Shown piece after piece: positions 55,472-64,000 of a DNA stretch of 64,000 nucleotides. Source of the stretch: Ciceribacter thiooxidans (lineage in GTDB: Bacteria; Pseudomonadota; Alphaproteobacteria; Rhizobiales; Rhizobiaceae); the NCBI RefSeq assembly GCF_014126615.1, contig NZ_CP059896.1:2180501-2244500 (forward strand), given 5' to 3'. Positions within the stretch are counted from its first letter, which is position 1. Each line of letters starts with the position of its first letter. The notes under the pieces are model-generated. The model was not told the DNA's origin and ran no database searches. It saw nothing but the letters and a program-made list of their open reading frames with translations. Made by a program: the position numbers and the translations under genes.

Positions 55472-55729
55472 ATGGAACCGCGCCGCAACGACATCGACGA
55501 CATGATCGTTCACGAGAAGATGCAGGCCGCCCTTGAGTACCAGAATGAAGCCTGGGCGGACGGTATGGCCGACGGCATCGAACCGGAAATCATCGCCGAC
55601 GCGGCCTTCGCGCTTGCCATGCGCGAGACGATTCGCATTCACGGAGAGGAAGGCGCCGAGGCAATCCTCGAACAGCTCAAGGCCCGCATGGTCGCAGGCG
55701 AGTTCTCCCCGACGCGTTGCATCCAGTAA
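55472..55729 (+). CDS. Small acidic protein, unknown
   Basis: This 85-residue acidic, mostly helical cytosolic protein (MEPRRNDIDDMIVHEKM and later EEGAEAILEQLKARM) has no recognised domain. ATG 55472 is better spaced from GAGG than ATG 55463, which sits directly on it. The next gene begins 19 bases later, so the two may be co-transcribed. Confidence 0.7.
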   Translation: MEPRRNDIDDMIVHEKMQAALEYQNEAWADGMADGIEPEIIADAAFALAMRETIRIHGEEGAEAILEQLKARMVAGEFSPTRCIQ

Positions 55730-55748
55730 TCGACAAAGAGGGACGGCG

Positions 55749-56516
55749 ATGAAAAAGGCGTCCGCCCGGGCCAGCCGGAATCATAATCTGCGTCGTGTGG
55801 CCGCCATCCTTCTCGCCGGCGTGACGCTCATCAGCGCAGCCGGAAGCGCCGCCGCACTCTCCGAGCTGAAGCAGATCGGCGGACAGCCGGCGCAGGCCCC
55901 CGTCCCCACGGCCGAGGACGTGCCCGGGAGCGCGCCGCCCTCCGGCAGTGTCACCGGCATTCCCGATCCCGACCCGCTGATCAGCACACCGACCGACGAC
56001 CCGAATGCGACAAGCGGAGTCGAGGAGGCGCCCGAGGACCAGGGGCCGCCGCCCGAAGTCATCTACGACATCGAAAAGGCGCCGGAGCCGGTGCGCAAGC
56101 TGCGGCAGCTGATCATCGAGGCCGCCGCATCCGGCGACATCGAGCGGCTCAAGCCGCTTCTCAATCTCGGCCCGAACCAGACGCAAGTCATGCTCGATTC
56201 GGCCGATCCCGATCCGATCGCCACGCTCAAGGGGCTTTCCGGCGACAGTGAGGGCGTCGAAATCCTCGCGATCCTGCTCGACGTGCTCTCCACCGGCTTC
56301 GTCCACGTCAATGCCGGTACGCCGGATGAAATGTATGTCTGGCCCTATTTCGCCGAGAAGCCGCTCGCCACGCTGACGCCGCCGGAGAAGGTGGAGCTCT
56401 TCCGGATCGTCACCGCCGGCGACTTCACCGACATGCAGGAATCCGGCAATTACAATTTCTTCCGCGTCGGCATCTCGCCGGACGGTCAGTGGAAATTCTT
56501 CACCGCCGGCGACTGA
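55749..56516 (+). CDS. Exported protein with proline-rich linker, unknown
   Basis: This 255-residue protein has a signal peptide (LRRVAAILLAGVTLISAAGSAAA). A Pro/Ala/Asp-rich low-complexity linker follows (about 40-110), then a folded C-terminal domain (from PVRKLRQLIIEAAASGDIE) ending RVGISPDGQWKFFTAGD. GAGGGA precedes the ATG by 6 bases. I do not recognise the domain with certainty; the DUF-like C-terminus is conserved in style with rhizobial exported proteins. Confidence 0.75.
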   Translation: MKKASARASRNHNLRRVAAILLAGVTLISAAGSAAALSELKQIGGQPAQAPVPTAEDVPGSAPPSGSVTGIPDPDPLISTPTDDPNATSGVEEAPEDQGPPPEVIYDIEKAPEPVRKLRQLIIEAAASGDIERLKPLLNLGPNQTQVMLDSADPDPIATLKGLSGDSEGVEILAILLDVLSTGFVHVNAGTPDEMYVWPYFAEKPLATLTPPEKVELFRIVTAGDFTDMQESGNYNFFRVGISPDGQWKFFTAGD

Positions 56517-56586
56517 CGCCGGCGCTTGCCGTTTGTCCGCCGAGACCTTAACTCTCTGACATCGCAATTTCGGAAAATCGCAGACG

Positions 56587-57423
56587 ATGCCAGCAGCGTT
56601 TCTTCCCGACCGCGCCCTGATCCGGATTTCCGGACCGGAGGCCGAGCACTTTCTCCAGAACCTCGTCACCACCGACGTGGCGGCGCTGCCTGCCGGTGAA
56701 GCCGGGCCCGGCGCGCTCCTGACCCCGCAGGGGAAAATCCTCTTCGATTTCCTGATTGCGCGCGACGGCGACGGCTTCCTCCTCGAAACCGCGACCGGCC
56801 AGCAGGCCGACCTGGTCAGGCGGCTCACCATGTACAAGCTGCGCGCGGCGGTCACCCTCGCGGCAGAACCGGAAGCCGGCGTCACCGTCTCCTGGGGTGG
56901 GGAGCGAGACGCCACCGCTCTCCTCGACAAGCGCTTTGCCGCCGCCGGAACTGTGCTCGGCCGCCGGCCGGGCCGGCACGCCGGAGAAGACGATGGCAGC
57001 TATCTCGATCTCCGGATCGCTGCGGGCATCGCCGAATCGGGCACCGACTTTGCACTCCAGGACGCCTTTCCGCACGACGTCCTGATGGACCGCAACGGCG
57101 GCATCGGTTTCAAGAAAGGCTGCTATGTCGGGCAGGAGGTCGTCTCACGGATGCAGCATCGCGGGACGGCCCGCCGACGCGTCGTGCTCGTCGGCGGCGA
57201 GACGGCCCTGCCCGCGACGGGCACGGAAATCACCATCGGCGGAAAGCCGGTCGGCACGCTCGGTTCCGTCCGCGGAGCGGCGGGCCTGGCCATCGTCCGC
57301 ATCGACCGCGTCGGAGAAGCGCTTGCGACGGGCGTGCCCGTGCTCGCCGGCGAGACCGCGGTCGCCGTCAGCCTTCCGGCCTGGTCGGGGCTCGACTTCC
57401 CGACGGCCGCCGAGGAGGCCTGA
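56587..57423 (+). CDS. ygfZ: YgfZ-type folate-binding protein
   Basis: This 278-residue protein of the GcvT/YgfZ fold helps in assembly or repair of certain Fe-S enzymes using folate. The diagnostic KGCYVGQE is at 177-184, with the conserved Cys179. The length is normal. It starts the plus-strand run that continues with an HD hydrolase 3 bases later. Confidence 0.92.
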   Translation: MPAAFLPDRALIRISGPEAEHFLQNLVTTDVAALPAGEAGPGALLTPQGKILFDFLIARDGDGFLLETATGQQADLVRRLTMYKLRAAVTLAAEPEAGVTVSWGGERDATALLDKRFAAAGTVLGRRPGRHAGEDDGSYLDLRIAAGIAESGTDFALQDAFPHDVLMDRNGGIGFKKGCYVGQEVVSRMQHRGTARRRVVLVGGETALPATGTEITIGGKPVGTLGSVRGAAGLAIVRIDRVGEALATGVPVLAGETAVAVSLPAWSGLDFPTAAEEA

Positions 57424-57426
57424 CCG

Positions 57427-58056
57427 GTGCCGCCGCTCACGCAGATGAAGTCGCGGGCCTGGCAGCGGATGCTCTCCGGCCGGAGGCTCGATCTCCTCGA
57501 CCCCTCGCCGCTCGACGTCGAGATCGGCGACATCGCCCACGGCCTTGCCCGCGTCGCCCGCTGGAACGGCCAGACCTCCGGCGACCATGCCTTTTCCGTT
57601 GCCCAGCACAGCCTGCTCGTCGAGGACATTTTCCGCCGCAGCCACCCGAAGGCGAGCGCCGACGAGTTGCAGATGGCGCTGCTGCACGATGCCCCGGAAT
57701 ATGTGATCGGCGACATGATCTCGCCCTTCAAGGCGGTTGTCGGCGGCGACTACAAGGTGGTCGAAAAGCGACTCGAGGCGGCCGTCCACCTGCGCTTCGG
57801 CCTGCCGCCGCATCCCTCGCGCACCCTCAAGGACGAGATCAAGAAGGCGGACCGGATCGCCGCCTATTTCGAGGCGACCGAACTTGCCGGCTTCGAGCCG
57901 GCGGAGGCGCGGAAATTCTTCGGCCAGCCGCGCGGCTTCGACCGCTCGACGATGATGGTCACGCCGCTCCCTGCCTTCGAAGCCCAAAAACGTTTCGTCG
58001 AGCGCTTCGAGGCAATCGAGGCGGCGCGGGTGCAGGCAAAGAAGGCAGCACCATGA
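57427..58056 (+). CDS. HD-domain hydrolase (YfbR-like)
   Basis: This 209-residue HD protein has the metal ligands His61, His87-Asp88 (LLHDAPEYVIGD) and later Asp residues, resembling YfbR 5'-deoxynucleotidases. GTG 57427 starts just after ygfZ, with AGGAGG at the end of that gene as ribosome binding site. Its stop overlaps the next gene by four bases. Confidence 0.85.
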   Translation: MPPLTQMKSRAWQRMLSGRRLDLLDPSPLDVEIGDIAHGLARVARWNGQTSGDHAFSVAQHSLLVEDIFRRSHPKASADELQMALLHDAPEYVIGDMISPFKAVVGGDYKVVEKRLEAAVHLRFGLPPHPSRTLKDEIKKADRIAAYFEATELAGFEPAEARKFFGQPRGFDRSTMMVTPLPAFEAQKRFVERFEAIEAARVQAKKAAP

Positions 58057-58589
58057 GCGCGATCGTCGTCTCCCCCCTCGCCCGTATCGCGGAGATGGCC
58101 GTTCGCCACAAGGCGCGGGAAATGATCAGCCTGCTTGCGGAAGGGCAGGATTTCCATCGGCCCGGTGTAATCGATCCGGCGCGGCACCTGAAGCTCGGGG
58201 TCAACGACATCGCCTTCGCCGGCACTGGCGATCTCGTGGCGCCGCAGGAAGTGCATGTCTTACAGATCATCGATTTCGCACGGAATTGGGACCAGGCCGC
58301 TCCGCTCGTCGTCCACTGCTGGATGGGCGTGTCGCGCTCGCCGGCGGCAGCGCTCGTCGCAAGCCTCGCCGTCAGGCCCGACGACGACGAGATGGAACTC
58401 GCTGCGCGCCTCCGGCAGGTCTCGCCATACGCCACGCCGAACGCCCGGATCGTCGAGATCGGCGACCGGTTGCTCGGGCGTGGTGGCCGGCTCGTCGCGG
58501 CTGTGAAAGCGATCGGCCGCGGCGCGGATGCCGACGGCAACGCACCCTTCGTGCTACCGCTCCTGCCGGCCGGAGAACGGCTGCCATGA
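58053..58589 (+). CDS. Tyrosine phosphatase-like protein
   Basis: This 178-residue protein has the Cys-x5-Arg loop HCWMGVSR (88-95, Cys89 and Arg95) of protein tyrosine or dual-specificity phosphatases. The substrate is unknown. It is coupled by ATGA overlaps to the HD hydrolase before it and the NadQ gene after it. Confidence 0.85.
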   Translation: MSAIVVSPLARIAEMAVRHKAREMISLLAEGQDFHRPGVIDPARHLKLGVNDIAFAGTGDLVAPQEVHVLQIIDFARNWDQAAPLVVHCWMGVSRSPAAALVASLAVRPDDDEMELAARLRQVSPYATPNARIVEIGDRLLGRGGRLVAAVKAIGRGADADGNAPFVLPLLPAGERLP

Positions 58590-59572
58590 CGGCGGGGACG
58601 GGTTCGCCAATCGAGATCAGCCTCGACGCGGCGATCGTCGCGGTCTCCGGCGGCAATCCGCAGATCCTCGTCGTCAGCGATGCGTCGAGCGAGCTCGAGA
58701 GCCTGCCTTTCGGACCATTCGACCCGGCGCGCTACCGCACCATGGAGATGTCGCTGCGCGTCGCGGTGGAGGCGCGCACCGCTCTCCACATGGGCTATAT
58801 CGAGCAGCTCTACACCTTCGGCGACCGCGGCCGGCACAAGATGCCCGGTGACGCGGGCCCGCATCTCGTTTCGGTCGGCTATCTGGCGCTGACGCGCATG
58901 GACCCCGAGCGGACGGCGGCGCTCTCCGCCGCAGGCGTGCACTGGCGCGACTGGTACAGCTATCTTCCGTGGGAGGACTGGCGCCAGGGCCGCCCGGTCC
59001 TCCTCGACCAGGTCATCTTGCCGGCCTTGAGGCAATGGGCGGAGGAGGCAGGCGGCGATCCCGCGGGCGCCGCCCGGCTGTCGCGCCGCTCGCGCATCAA
59101 GCTCGCCTTCGGCCTCGACGATTTCCCGTTCGACGAGGAGCGGGTGCTGGAACGCTACGAGCTGCTCTACGAGGCCGGCCTCATCGAGGAGGCCGTCGCC
59201 GATGGCCGCGTCTGGCATACGGGACTGGCTGCCCGGCTCGGCGTACCGATGCGCTTCGACCACCGCCGCATCATGGCGACGGCGATCGCCAGGCTCCGCG
59301 GCAAGCTCAAATACCGCCCGGTCGTCTTCGAGCTGATGCCGCCGGAATTCACCCTTACCGAGCTGCAGGCGACGGTGGAGGCGATTTCCGGCCGCCATCT
59401 CCATAAGCAGAATTTCCGCCGCCTCGTCGAGGGTGCAGAGCTGGTCGAACCGACCGGCGGCACCATGGCTGCGACCGGCGGTCGGCCGGCCGCGCTCTTC
59501 CGCTTCCGCCACCAGATCCTCGAGGAACGCCCCGCTCCCGGCCTCAAGGTCGGAGGACGCAGCATCGGTTGA
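58586..59572 (+). CDS. nadQ: NadQ-type transcription regulator of NAD synthesis
   Basis: This 328-residue protein has an N-terminal NUDIX-like domain without a working Nudix box and a C-terminal winged helix (FTLTELQATVEAISGRH and FRRLVEGAELVEPTGG). This layout is that of COG4111/NadQ, the predicted repressor of nadABC in alphaproteobacteria, related in plan to NrtR. The nad operon lies 1 kb away on the opposite strand, which supports the call. ATG 58586 overlaps the phosphatase stop by four bases. Confidence 0.8.
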   Translation: MTAGTGSPIEISLDAAIVAVSGGNPQILVVSDASSELESLPFGPFDPARYRTMEMSLRVAVEARTALHMGYIEQLYTFGDRGRHKMPGDAGPHLVSVGYLALTRMDPERTAALSAAGVHWRDWYSYLPWEDWRQGRPVLLDQVILPALRQWAEEAGGDPAGAARLSRRSRIKLAFGLDDFPFDEERVLERYELLYEAGLIEEAVADGRVWHTGLAARLGVPMRFDHRRIMATAIARLRGKLKYRPVVFELMPPEFTLTELQATVEAISGRHLHKQNFRRLVEGAELVEPTGGTMAATGGRPAALFRFRHQILEERPAPGLKVGGRSIG

Positions 59573-59628
59573 CCTCGCCGGCGGGTGCCCCATGTAGCCA
59601 CTGGGACCAACGGCAAGGGAGCACCGGA

Positions 59629-60516
59629 ATGGAGTCACAGGCCAACGAAGCCGTACTCGCAACCCAGGCGGCGCTGGCACAGGCGAGCCGGCTCGCGGTA
59701 CAATATTCTTTTTCGATCATCGGGGCGCTGCTGCTGCTTCTCGCCGGCTGGTGGCTGTCATCGCTGCTCAGCCGGTGGACGCACAGGGGCCTGTTGCGCG
59801 TGCGCGGCATAGACGAGACGCTTGCGCGCTTTTTCGCCAATGTCGTGCGCTATGGCGCGCTGCTTCTCGTCTTCGTGACCGTACTCGCCCAGTTCGGCGT
59901 GCAGACGGCATCGATCATCGCGACCCTCGGCGCCGCAGGCCTCGCGATCGGCCTTGCGCTCCAGGGAACGCTACAGAACATCGCCGCCGGCATCATGCTG
60001 CTCGTACTCCGCCCCTTCCGCGTCGGGGAATATATCGACACCGGGGCGATCTCGGGCACGATCATTGAGATCGGCCTTTTCGCGACGGAACTGCGCACCC
60101 CCGACGGGCTCTACCGGCTGGCACCGAACTCCACACTGTGGAACGTGCCGATCACCAATTTCAGCCGCGAGGCCACGCGCCGCTTCGAGTTCAAGATCGG
60201 CATCGGCTATGACGACGATATCGACCTCGCCGAGGGCATCATGCGCGACCACGCCGAGTCGGACCCCCGCGTCCTCAAGGACCCACCCGTCACGACCCAT
60301 GTCGACCAGCTCGCCGACAGCGCAGTCGTCCTCACGCTGTGGTACTGGACGAAATCGTCGGACTTCTGGCCGACTTCACGCGAAATGATAAAGAAGGTGA
60401 AGAAGTCATTTGAACAGAACGAAATTTCTATCCCGTTCCCGCAGGTAACGTATCACGGACCGAAGCCACTGGTCGCACTCGCCGAACGGCTGACCGAGGC
60501 GCCGGAGGACAGATGA
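59629..60516 (+). CDS. MscS-family mechanosensitive channel
   Basis: This 295-residue small-conductance channel has three membrane helices; the pore-lining one is LGAAGLAIGLALQGTLQN, followed by the beta domain (PFRVGEYIDTG, NSTLWNVPITNFS). It releases solutes on hypo-osmotic shock. GGGAG precedes ATG 59629. The C-terminus KSFEQNEISIPFPQ is typical. Confidence 0.92.
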   Translation: MESQANEAVLATQAALAQASRLAVQYSFSIIGALLLLLAGWWLSSLLSRWTHRGLLRVRGIDETLARFFANVVRYGALLLVFVTVLAQFGVQTASIIATLGAAGLAIGLALQGTLQNIAAGIMLLVLRPFRVGEYIDTGAISGTIIEIGLFATELRTPDGLYRLAPNSTLWNVPITNFSREATRRFEFKIGIGYDDDIDLAEGIMRDHAESDPRVLKDPPVTTHVDQLADSAVVLTLWYWTKSSDFWPTSREMIKKVKKSFEQNEISIPFPQVTYHGPKPLVALAERLTEAPEDR

Positions 60517-60524
60517 GCCATCCG

Positions 60525-60543
60525 GGCGCCCGACCGAGGCGCC
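60525..60543. terminator. Terminator between mscS-type gene and nadC
   Basis: GGCGCC at 60525-60530 and 60538-60543 pair across a 7-base loop, filling most of the gap between two convergent genes. The stem is short and has no T run. Confidence 0.4.
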
Positions 60544-61452
60544 TCAGGCGATCGTGATGTCCAGTCCGATATCGAGCGTCGGCGCGGCCATGGTGATCTT
60601 CGAGGTCGAGATATAGTCGACGCCCGTCTCCGCGATCGCGCGAATGGTCGAGAGGTTGACGTTGCCGGAAGCCTCCAGCATTACCCGGCGGCCTGCAGCC
60701 CAGTAGCCCGCCTCGTCGAGACCGCTGTGGGTCCGGTTGATCGCCACTGCCTCGCGAAGCGTTTCAGGCCCCATGTTGTCGAGCAGGATCGCGTCCGGTT
60801 CGGCCGCAAGTGCCTCGCGCATCTGTTCAAGCGTATCGACCTCCACCTCGACCTTCACCAGATGGCCGGCATAGCCACGGGCCGCGTGCACCGCCTCGGC
60901 CACGCCGCCACAGACGGCGATGTGGTTGTCCTTGATGAGGATCGCGTCGTCGAGGCCGAAGCGGTGGTTCGAGCCGCCGCCGAGCCGGACGGCGTATTTC
61001 TCCACCGCCCGAAGTCCCGGCAACGTCTTGCGGGTGCATGTGACCCTGGCCCGTGTATGGGAGATCTCTTCGGCGAAGCGCGCCGTGTAGGAGGCGACAC
61101 CCGAAAGATGCATGAGGAAATTGAGCGCGACGCGTTCGGCCGAGAGCAGCGAGCGGGCCGGGCCGCTCACCCGCGCGATCGGCGTTCCGGGACCGACCCG
61201 GTCACCGTCTGCGGCAATCGCCTCGAAGGCCACGGCGGGATCGACGATGCGGAAGGCCGCACGGGCAAGCTCGATGCCCGCGACGACGCCCTCCTCCCGG
61301 CTGTTCATCTCGGCCGTGGCAACCCGTTCCGGTGCGATCGTCGCATAGGTGGTGATGTCGCCGGCGCGGCCGAGATCCTCGACGAGCGCCGCCTTTACCT
61401 GGTCCTCGATCATCAGCGCCGGAAGGACGGGCCGGAAGGTCTCTGCGGTCAT
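60544..61452 (-). CDS. nadC: Nicotinate-nucleotide pyrophosphorylase
   Basis: This 302-residue enzyme converts quinolinate and PRPP to nicotinate mononucleotide. Motifs are LNFLMHLSGVAS, TRKTLPGLRAVEKYAV, GGSNHRFGLDD and IKDNH. ATG 61452 is fixed by GGGGAG upstream; the frame is open to 61509. It is the last gene of nadA-nadB-nadC and starts 22 bases after nadB. Confidence 0.95.
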   Translation of the reverse strand: MTAETFRPVLPALMIEDQVKAALVEDLGRAGDITTYATIAPERVATAEMNSREEGVVAGIELARAAFRIVDPAVAFEAIAADGDRVGPGTPIARVSGPARSLLSAERVALNFLMHLSGVASYTARFAEEISHTRARVTCTRKTLPGLRAVEKYAVRLGGGSNHRFGLDDAILIKDNHIAVCGGVAEAVHAARGYAGHLVKVEVEVDTLEQMREALAAEPDAILLDNMGPETLREAVAINRTHSGLDEAGYWAAGRRVMLEASGNVNLSTIRAIAETGVDYISTSKITMAAPTLDIGLDITIA

Positions 61453-61474
61453 GGTCGTCACTCCCCTTGTCCTG

Positions 61475-63067
61475 TTATCCGGCGATCTCGGCGGCCGTCT
61501 GCTCGGCATCCTTCAGCGTCATGTAGGTACGGTGGCGCCAGCTCTCGACCGTGTCGGGGCGGTCGGCGCGGAAATGCCCGCCGCGGCTCTCCTGACGGCG
61601 ATAGGCGGCGGTCGCGATCAGTTTTGCCGCGGCCACCATGTTGGAAAAGCGGATGCGGGTGTTCTCGCGCTCCAGCCGCGCGATGTCGCGGATGAGGTCT
61701 TTCAGCCCGTCACCTGTGCGGATGACGCCCGCCTCCGCCGACATCCGCCGGCGCAGTTCGGCAAGCTGCGGGCTGTCTTCCAGGGTCACGAGCTCGTCGT
61801 TCTCGCCGGCGTTCTTCGGCCATTCGTAGAGGGTCGATTCCGGCAGCATGCCCTTGATGTTCTCGGCGATGCGGGCGGCAAAGACGATGGCTTCGAGCAG
61901 CGAGTTGGACGCGAGCCGGTTCGCACCGTGCACGCCGGTCGAGGTGACCTCGCCGGCCGCCCAGAGTCCGTCGACGGTCGTCTTGCCGTCGGCATCCACG
62001 AGCACCCCGCCCATGTGGTAGTGGACGGCCGGAACCACCGGGATCGGCTGCGTGACAGGGTCGATGCCCGCCTCCATGCAGGAGGCGTAGACGGTCGGGA
62101 AGAGTTCGCGGAAATGCGCGCCGACCGCCTTGGTGCAATCGAGGAAGGCGCCGCGGCCCGCCTTCACCTCGGCGAAGACGCCGCGGGCGACGACGTCGCG
62201 CGGGGCGAGCTCGGCATCGGGATGCAGGTCGGTCATGAAGCGATGGCCGGCGGCATTGACGAGGATCGCACCGTCACCGCGCAGTGCCTCGGTCGCGAGC
62301 GGTGCGGGATCGCGGCCGATGTCGATGGCGGTCGGATGGAACTGGACGAATTCCGGATCGGCGACCATGGCGCCCGCCTTCGCGGCCATGCCGAGGCCGG
62401 CGCCGCGCGCCTCCGCCGGATTGGTCGTCACCTGGTAGAGATGGCCGACACCGCCCGAGCACATCACCACCGCGCGCGCCGGAAAGGCGACGCGGGTCTT
62501 GGACTTGCCGGCGTCGGGCCTTGCGATGACGCCCGAGACGAAGCGGCCCTCGACAGCCAGCTCCTCGACGACATAGCCTTCCATGACGCGGATCGACGGC
62601 GTGCTGCGGACGGCGGCGATCAAGGCTTCCATGATCGCCTTGCCGGCCTGGTCGCCCTTCACCCGCACGATGCGGCGCTCGGAATGGGCGGCCTCGCGCG
62701 AGAGCAGGAGCTTGCCTTCGAGGTCGCGGTCGAAAGGAACGCCGTAGGAAAGGAGATCGCGGATACGGTCCGGCCCCTCCGAGATCATCAGCCGGGCGAT
62801 CTTCTCGTCGACGATGCCAGCACCGGCGGCGAGCGTATCGGCGAGATGCTTCTCGACCGTGTCGCCGGGGCTCATCGCCGCGGCGATACCGCCTTGCGCC
62901 CAGGCGGAGGAGGCGCCGTGGCCGATCGGCGCGGCGGCCAGAACGGTGACGGGACGCGGCGCGAGCTTCAGCGCGCAGAACAGGCCGGCAAGCCCGCCCC
63001 CGACGATCACGATGTCGTCGATGCCCTGCCACGACTGCGGCCGGATGGATTCGATATTGGTGGGCAT
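61475..63067 (-). CDS. nadB: L-aspartate oxidase
   Basis: This 530-residue FAD enzyme oxidises L-aspartate to iminoaspartate. The FAD-binding [11 protein letters not shown] is near residue 22, with [16 protein letters not shown] and [11 protein letters not shown] further on, and [14 protein letters not shown]. The length is normal. It passes its product to NadA, whose gene precedes it by 42 bases. Confidence 0.95.
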   Translation of the reverse strand: MPTNIESIRPQSWQGIDDIVIVGGGLAGLFCALKLAPRPVTVLAAAPIGHGASSAWAQGGIAAAMSPGDTVEKHLADTLAAGAGIVDEKIARLMISEGPDRIRDLLSYGVPFDRDLEGKLLLSREAAHSERRIVRVKGDQAGKAIMEALIAAVRSTPSIRVMEGYVVEELAVEGRFVSGVIARPDAGKSKTRVAFPARAVVMCSGGVGHLYQVTTNPAEARGAGLGMAAKAGAMVADPEFVQFHPTAIDIGRDPAPLATEALRGDGAILVNAAGHRFMTDLHPDAELAPRDVVARGVFAEVKAGRGAFLDCTKAVGAHFRELFPTVYASCMEAGIDPVTQPIPVVPAVHYHMGGVLVDADGKTTVDGLWAAGEVTSTGVHGANRLASNSLLEAIVFAARIAENIKGMLPESTLYEWPKNAGENDELVTLEDSPQLAELRRRMSAEAGVIRTGDGLKDLIRDIARLERENTRIRFSNMVAAAKLIATAAYRRQESRGGHFRADRPDTVESWRHRTYMTLKDAEQTAAEIAG

Positions 63068-63109
63068 CTGACTGGTCTCCCCGGCCCAGGGCCGATCTTG
63101 CGGGTACTG

Positions 63110-64000
63110 CTATTGCTTGAGGTTGATCATGCGCTCGACGGCAAGCCGGGCACGGCCGGCGATCGCCGGATCGACGGTGACTTCCTCCGTCATGAAGAGC
63201 AGGCTGTCGAGAATCTTCGGCAGCGTGATCCGCTTCATGTGCGGACAGAGGTTGCACGGCTTGACGAAGTCGACGTCCTTCACCTCCGCCTGGATGTTGG
63301 AGGCCATCGAGCATTCGGTGACCAGCAGCACGCGGCCCGGGCGCTTCGTCTTGACGTAGTCGATCATGCCCGAGGTCGAGCCGGCATAGTCGGAGACCGC
63401 AAGCACGCTCGGATGGCACTCCGGATGAGCGACGATCTCGATCGACGGATCGGCGGCCTTGTATTCGAGAAGCTCCTCGGCGGTGAAGCGCTCGTGCACC
63501 TCGCAGTGCCCCTGCCACGTCAGGATCTTCTTTTTCGTCTTCTTGGCGACATTCATCGCCAGGTATTCGTCCGGGATGCAGAGCACGGTGTCCGATTCGA
63601 GGCTGTCGACCACGGCGACCGCATTCGACGAGGTGCAGCAGATATCGGTTTCCGCCTTCACGTCAGCCGAAGTGTTGACGTAGGTGACGACCGGGACGCC
63701 GGGATAGCGCGCCTTCAGCGCCCGCACGTCGTCGCCGGTGATCGATTCAGACAGCGAGCACCCTGCCCTGCCGTCCGGGATGAGCACCGTCTTCTCCGGA
63801 TTGAGCAGCTTCGACGTCTCGGCCATGAAGTGGACGCCGCACTGGATGATGATCCCGGCATCGACGCGGGTCGCGTCGCGGGCGAGCTGGAGCGAATCAC
63901 CCTTGATGTCGGCGACGCAGTGGAAGATTTCCGGCGTCTGGTAATTGTGGGCGAGAATGACCGCACCGCGCTCCTTCTTCAGCCGGTTGATCGCGTGCAC
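63110..64000 (-). CDS. nadA: Quinolinate synthase, 5' end outside the window
   Basis: The last 296 codons of NadA, which condenses iminoaspartate with dihydroxyacetone phosphate into quinolinate using a 4Fe-4S cluster. Visible motifs are [36 protein letters not shown] and PCNLCPHMK, with the cluster cysteines among them. The frame is open to the window edge. NadA is normally about 350 residues, so the start is missing. NadQ is expected to act at the promoter, which lies outside. Confidence 0.95.
   Translation of the reverse strand: MHAINRLKKERGAVILAHNYQTPEIFHCVADIKGDSLQLARDATRVDAGIIIQCGVHFMAETSKLLNPEKTVLIPDGRAGCSLSESITGDDVRALKARYPGVPVVTYVNTSADVKAETDICCTSSNAVAVVDSLESDTVLCIPDEYLAMNVAKKTKKKILTWQGHCEVHERFTAEELLEYKAADPSIEIVAHPECHPSVLAVSDYAGSTSGMIDYVKTKRPGRVLLVTECSMASNIQAEVKDVDFVKPCNLCPHMKRITLPKILDSLLFMTEEVTVDPAIAGRARLAVERMINLKQ

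Overview
The window looks like a chromosomal core segment of an alphaproteobacterium of the order Hyphomicrobiales, most likely the family Rhizobiaceae (Sinorhizobium/Ensifer/Rhizobium type). The reasons are the high GC content, the conserved blocks pepA-holC, lptF-lptG-lptD-surA-pdxA-rsmA, fabD-fabG-acpP-fabF-mltG-yicC-gmk, rpsF-rpsR-DUF2232-rplI-dnaB, alr-radA-cvpA-purF, psd-pssA and nadABC next to a NadQ-type regulator, the arginine-rich tail on ribosomal protein S6, and RIME-like intergenic palindromes. The species is not resolved. Nearly all the sequence is protein-coding. I saw no rRNA, tRNA, CRISPR array, prophage or insertion sequence.

Layout. 1-6 kb: end of a GGDEF protein, an ABC-F ATPase, a vapBC toxin-antitoxin pair with a clear operator palindrome, then holC and pepA on the minus strand. 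6-15 kb: a PAP2 phosphatase, the LPS export and outer membrane assembly run lptF-lptG-lptD-surA, pdxA and rsmA. lptF carries an apparent one-base frameshift at a C run. 14.5-15.9 kb: an AhpD-like protein and an ECF41-type sigma factor, with a matching ECF41 promoter. 15.9-22.4 kb, minus strand: fatty acid synthesis genes followed by mltG, yicC and gmk. 22.6-31.3 kb: an aldo/keto reductase, a Ca2+/Na+ antiporter, ribosomal proteins and the replicative helicase, then azlCD with an AraC regulator. 31.4-37.4 kb: alr, radA, cvpA, purF and an SDR. 37.5-42.2 kb: a small exported protein, cysS with a candidate leaderless leader peptide upstream, and a tightly coupled operon of three GFA-domain paralogues, a 39-residue membrane peptide and a proline iminopeptidase. 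42.2-50.1 kb: a mosaic of palindromic repeats, cimA, rarD, a LOG-family hydrolase, a LysM envelope protein with a mirror-image domain duplication and an Atm1-type ABC exporter. 50.1-56.5 kb: a PAS-GGDEF protein, psd-pssA, an unlisted 44-codon gene with its own promoter, an SRAP protein, a NUDIX hydrolase and small exported or unknown proteins. 56.6-64 kb: ygfZ, a coupled HD hydrolase / phosphatase / nadQ trio, an MscS channel and the nadA-nadB-nadC operon (nadA runs off the window).

How the genes work together. Most of the window is envelope biogenesis (LPS transport, fatty acids, phosphatidylethanolamine, peptidoglycan cleavage), cofactor synthesis (PLP, NAD), replication and translation. 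Regulatory logic visible in the DNA includes the vapBC operator, the ECF41 promoter, a perfect DnaA box and a long inverted repeat upstream of dnaB, hairpins that could cover the radA ribosome binding site, and a rare-codon mini-ORF ahead of cysS.
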